Source: Bacteroides eggerthii (lineage in GTDB: Bacteria > Bacteroidota > Bacteroidia > Bacteroidales > Bacteroidaceae). Taken from it: a stretch of 64,000 nucleotides of DNA. The position numbers and the translations under genes are program-made. The DNA lies in NCBI RefSeq assembly GCF_025146565.1, contig NZ_CP102258.1, forward strand, positions 1 to 64,000, given 5' to 3'. Below the pieces are notes generated by a model. The model made no database searches, was not told where the DNA came from, and was given only the letters and a program-made list of their open reading frames with translations. Shown here piece after piece: positions 62,939-64,000 of the stretch (position 1 is the first letter of the stretch; the number at the start of each line of letters is the position of its first letter).

Positions 62939-64000
62939 ATGAAGAAAAAAATACTATTATTATTGACACTTACATTATTTCTGCAAAATGGTTTCACACA
63001 AACCGAAGAACATGACAGAAAAATGAAGTGGTGGCGCGAAGCACGTTTCGGAATGTTTATCCATTGGGGACCATATTCTATTTTAGGAGGAGTTTATAAT
63101 GACTATCTACAACGAGTAGGAGGTACAGAATGGATAATGAATCGATGCAAAATTCCTGTAAAAGAATATCAGGAAATAACCAAAACATTCAATCCAGTGA
63201 AATATGATGCTGAAGCGTGGGTAAAAATGGCGAAAGATGCCGGCATGAAATATTTAGTAATCACTGCCAAGCATCACGATGGTTTTGCCTTGTTTAAAAC
63301 TAAAGCCAGCAAATATAATATTGTAGATTTTACTCCATATGGTAAAGATGTGCTAGATGCTTTAGCAAAGGCGTGCCGTAAACACGATATGAAATTAGGT
63401 TTCTACTATTCACAAATACAGGATTGGAATAATCCGGGAGGAACTACCGGTCGAAGAACCATGGACCAAGGATGGCCCAATCCGAAAGCAAACGAAATAG
63501 ATGAGTATACCCAAGCACACAATGGTAGTTGGGATCCTTTACAACAAACGGCTACTCGCAAAGAATACTTCAACAATATAGCTATTCCCCAAATCAAAGA
63601 ATTGCTCACCAATTATGGAGACATTGCTATATTCTTTTGGGACACCCCTACAGGAATGACAGAAGAGTATGCAAAAAAAATAAATGATCTCTTTAAAGAT
63701 TATCCGCACATCATTACCAATGACCGCCTAATCAGAGGTAGCAAAAAATATACTGGTGATTATAAGACTCCTGAACAAATAATTCCCACCGTCAAGCAAC
63801 TTGACGGTACCGACTGGGAAACCAACATGACTTTAAATGACAGTTGGGGATACAAGAAACGAGGTTGTGTATGGAAAACATCGGAGACCCTGATTCTTAA
63901 CCTAGTAGATATAGTGTCTAAAGGGGGAAACTACCTACTAAATATTGCTCCGGACGGTGAGGGAGGAATTCCTGAAATAAATTACCACCGACTGAAAGAG
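62939..64000 (+). CDS. GH29 alpha-L-fucosidase-like glycosidase (partial, runs off the window)
   Basis: The reading frame is open from ATG at 62939 to the last base (354 codons), so the C-terminus is missing. It has a signal peptide (MKKKILLLLTLTLFLQNGFTQ), a barrel opening ARFGMFIHWGPYS, ITAKHHDGFALF, and the nucleophile Asp235 in IFFWDTPTG, then NDSWGYKK. It is clearly GH29 but only distantly like the other GH29 gene at 52082, so the two probably cut different linkages. It starts 64 bases after the lyase gene. Confidence 0.92.
   Translation, partial: MKKKILLLLTLTLFLQNGFTQTEEHDRKMKWWREARFGMFIHWGPYSILGGVYNDYLQRVGGTEWIMNRCKIPVKEYQEITKTFNPVKYDAEAWVKMAKDAGMKYLVITAKHHDGFALFKTKASKYNIVDFTPYGKDVLDALAKACRKHDMKLGFYYSQIQDWNNPGGTTGRRTMDQGWPNPKANEIDEYTQAHNGSWDPLQQTATRKEYFNNIAIPQIKELLTNYGDIAIFFWDTPTGMTEEYAKKINDLFKDYPHIITNDRLIRGSKKYTGDYKTPEQIIPTVKQLDGTDWETNMTLNDSWGYKKRGCVWKTSETLILNLVDIVSKGGNYLLNIAPDGEGGIPEINYHRLKE

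Overview
The window is a piece of a Bacteroides chromosome (phylum Bacteroidota). The evidence is a SusC/SusD pair, a GH97 enzyme, DUF3575/DUF6562-type lipoproteins, the RprX/RprY two-component pair, an EF-G paralogue of the Bacteroides EF-G2 type, and several promoters matching the Bacteroides sigma pattern TTTG-N19/20-TAnnTTTG. It opens exactly on the dnaA start codon, so the sequence was probably rotated to dnaA; oriC and the dnaA promoter are outside view. No rRNA, tRNA, CRISPR array or insertion sequence was found. The species cannot be fixed from the sequence alone.

Layout. 0-8 kb: dnaA, a nitroreductase, a B12-dependent ribonucleotide reductase gene (nrdJ) broken by a small internal deletion, and malQ. 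8-16.6 kb (minus strand): a four-gene surface operon of a DUF3575 outer-membrane protein, a DUF6562-type lipoprotein and two very large paralogous beta-helix lipoproteins, behind a long highly structured leader. 16.8-30.4 kb: housekeeping genes (folB, mgsA, a glycosyltransferase, a late acyltransferase, mtaB, an acyl-CoA ligase, rpsF-rpsR-rplI, a MarR regulator, rprX-rprY, and an EF-G paralogue that lacks the catalytic histidine). 30.6-39.4 kb: a GH97 glycosidase, hemW, and an ECF sigma / lipoprotein / short anti-sigma / TonB receptor / DUF4249 cell-surface signalling operon. 39.7-45.6 kb: a small secreted protein, a DUF2027-Smr protein, queA, a NUDIX hydrolase, glmM and a DUF4827 lipoprotein.

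46.2-64 kb is the carbohydrate island. Four genes (aldo/keto reductase, COG3618-type lactonase, FucP-type permease, zinc alcohol dehydrogenase) have the same families in the same order as the L-galactose pathway reported from Bacteroides vulgatus (Bvu0219-Bvu0222). After a convergent AraC regulator comes an AT-richer polysaccharide utilisation locus: a RhaM-type mutarotase, a GH29 enzyme, SusC, SusD, a serine-type sulfatase, a heparinase II/III-like lyase and a second GH29 enzyme that runs off the window. My model is that the locus cuts a sulfated, uronate-containing glycan decorated with alpha-L-fucose or alpha-L-galactose. The mutarotase would equilibrate the released sugar, the FucP-type carrier import it, and the dehydrogenase-lactonase-dehydrogenase operon oxidise it. 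This is inference from family and gene order.

Three intergenic regions carry palindromic or tandem 21-22 bp repeats with different sequences but the same repeat length. They are not explained by any gene and are listed as findings.
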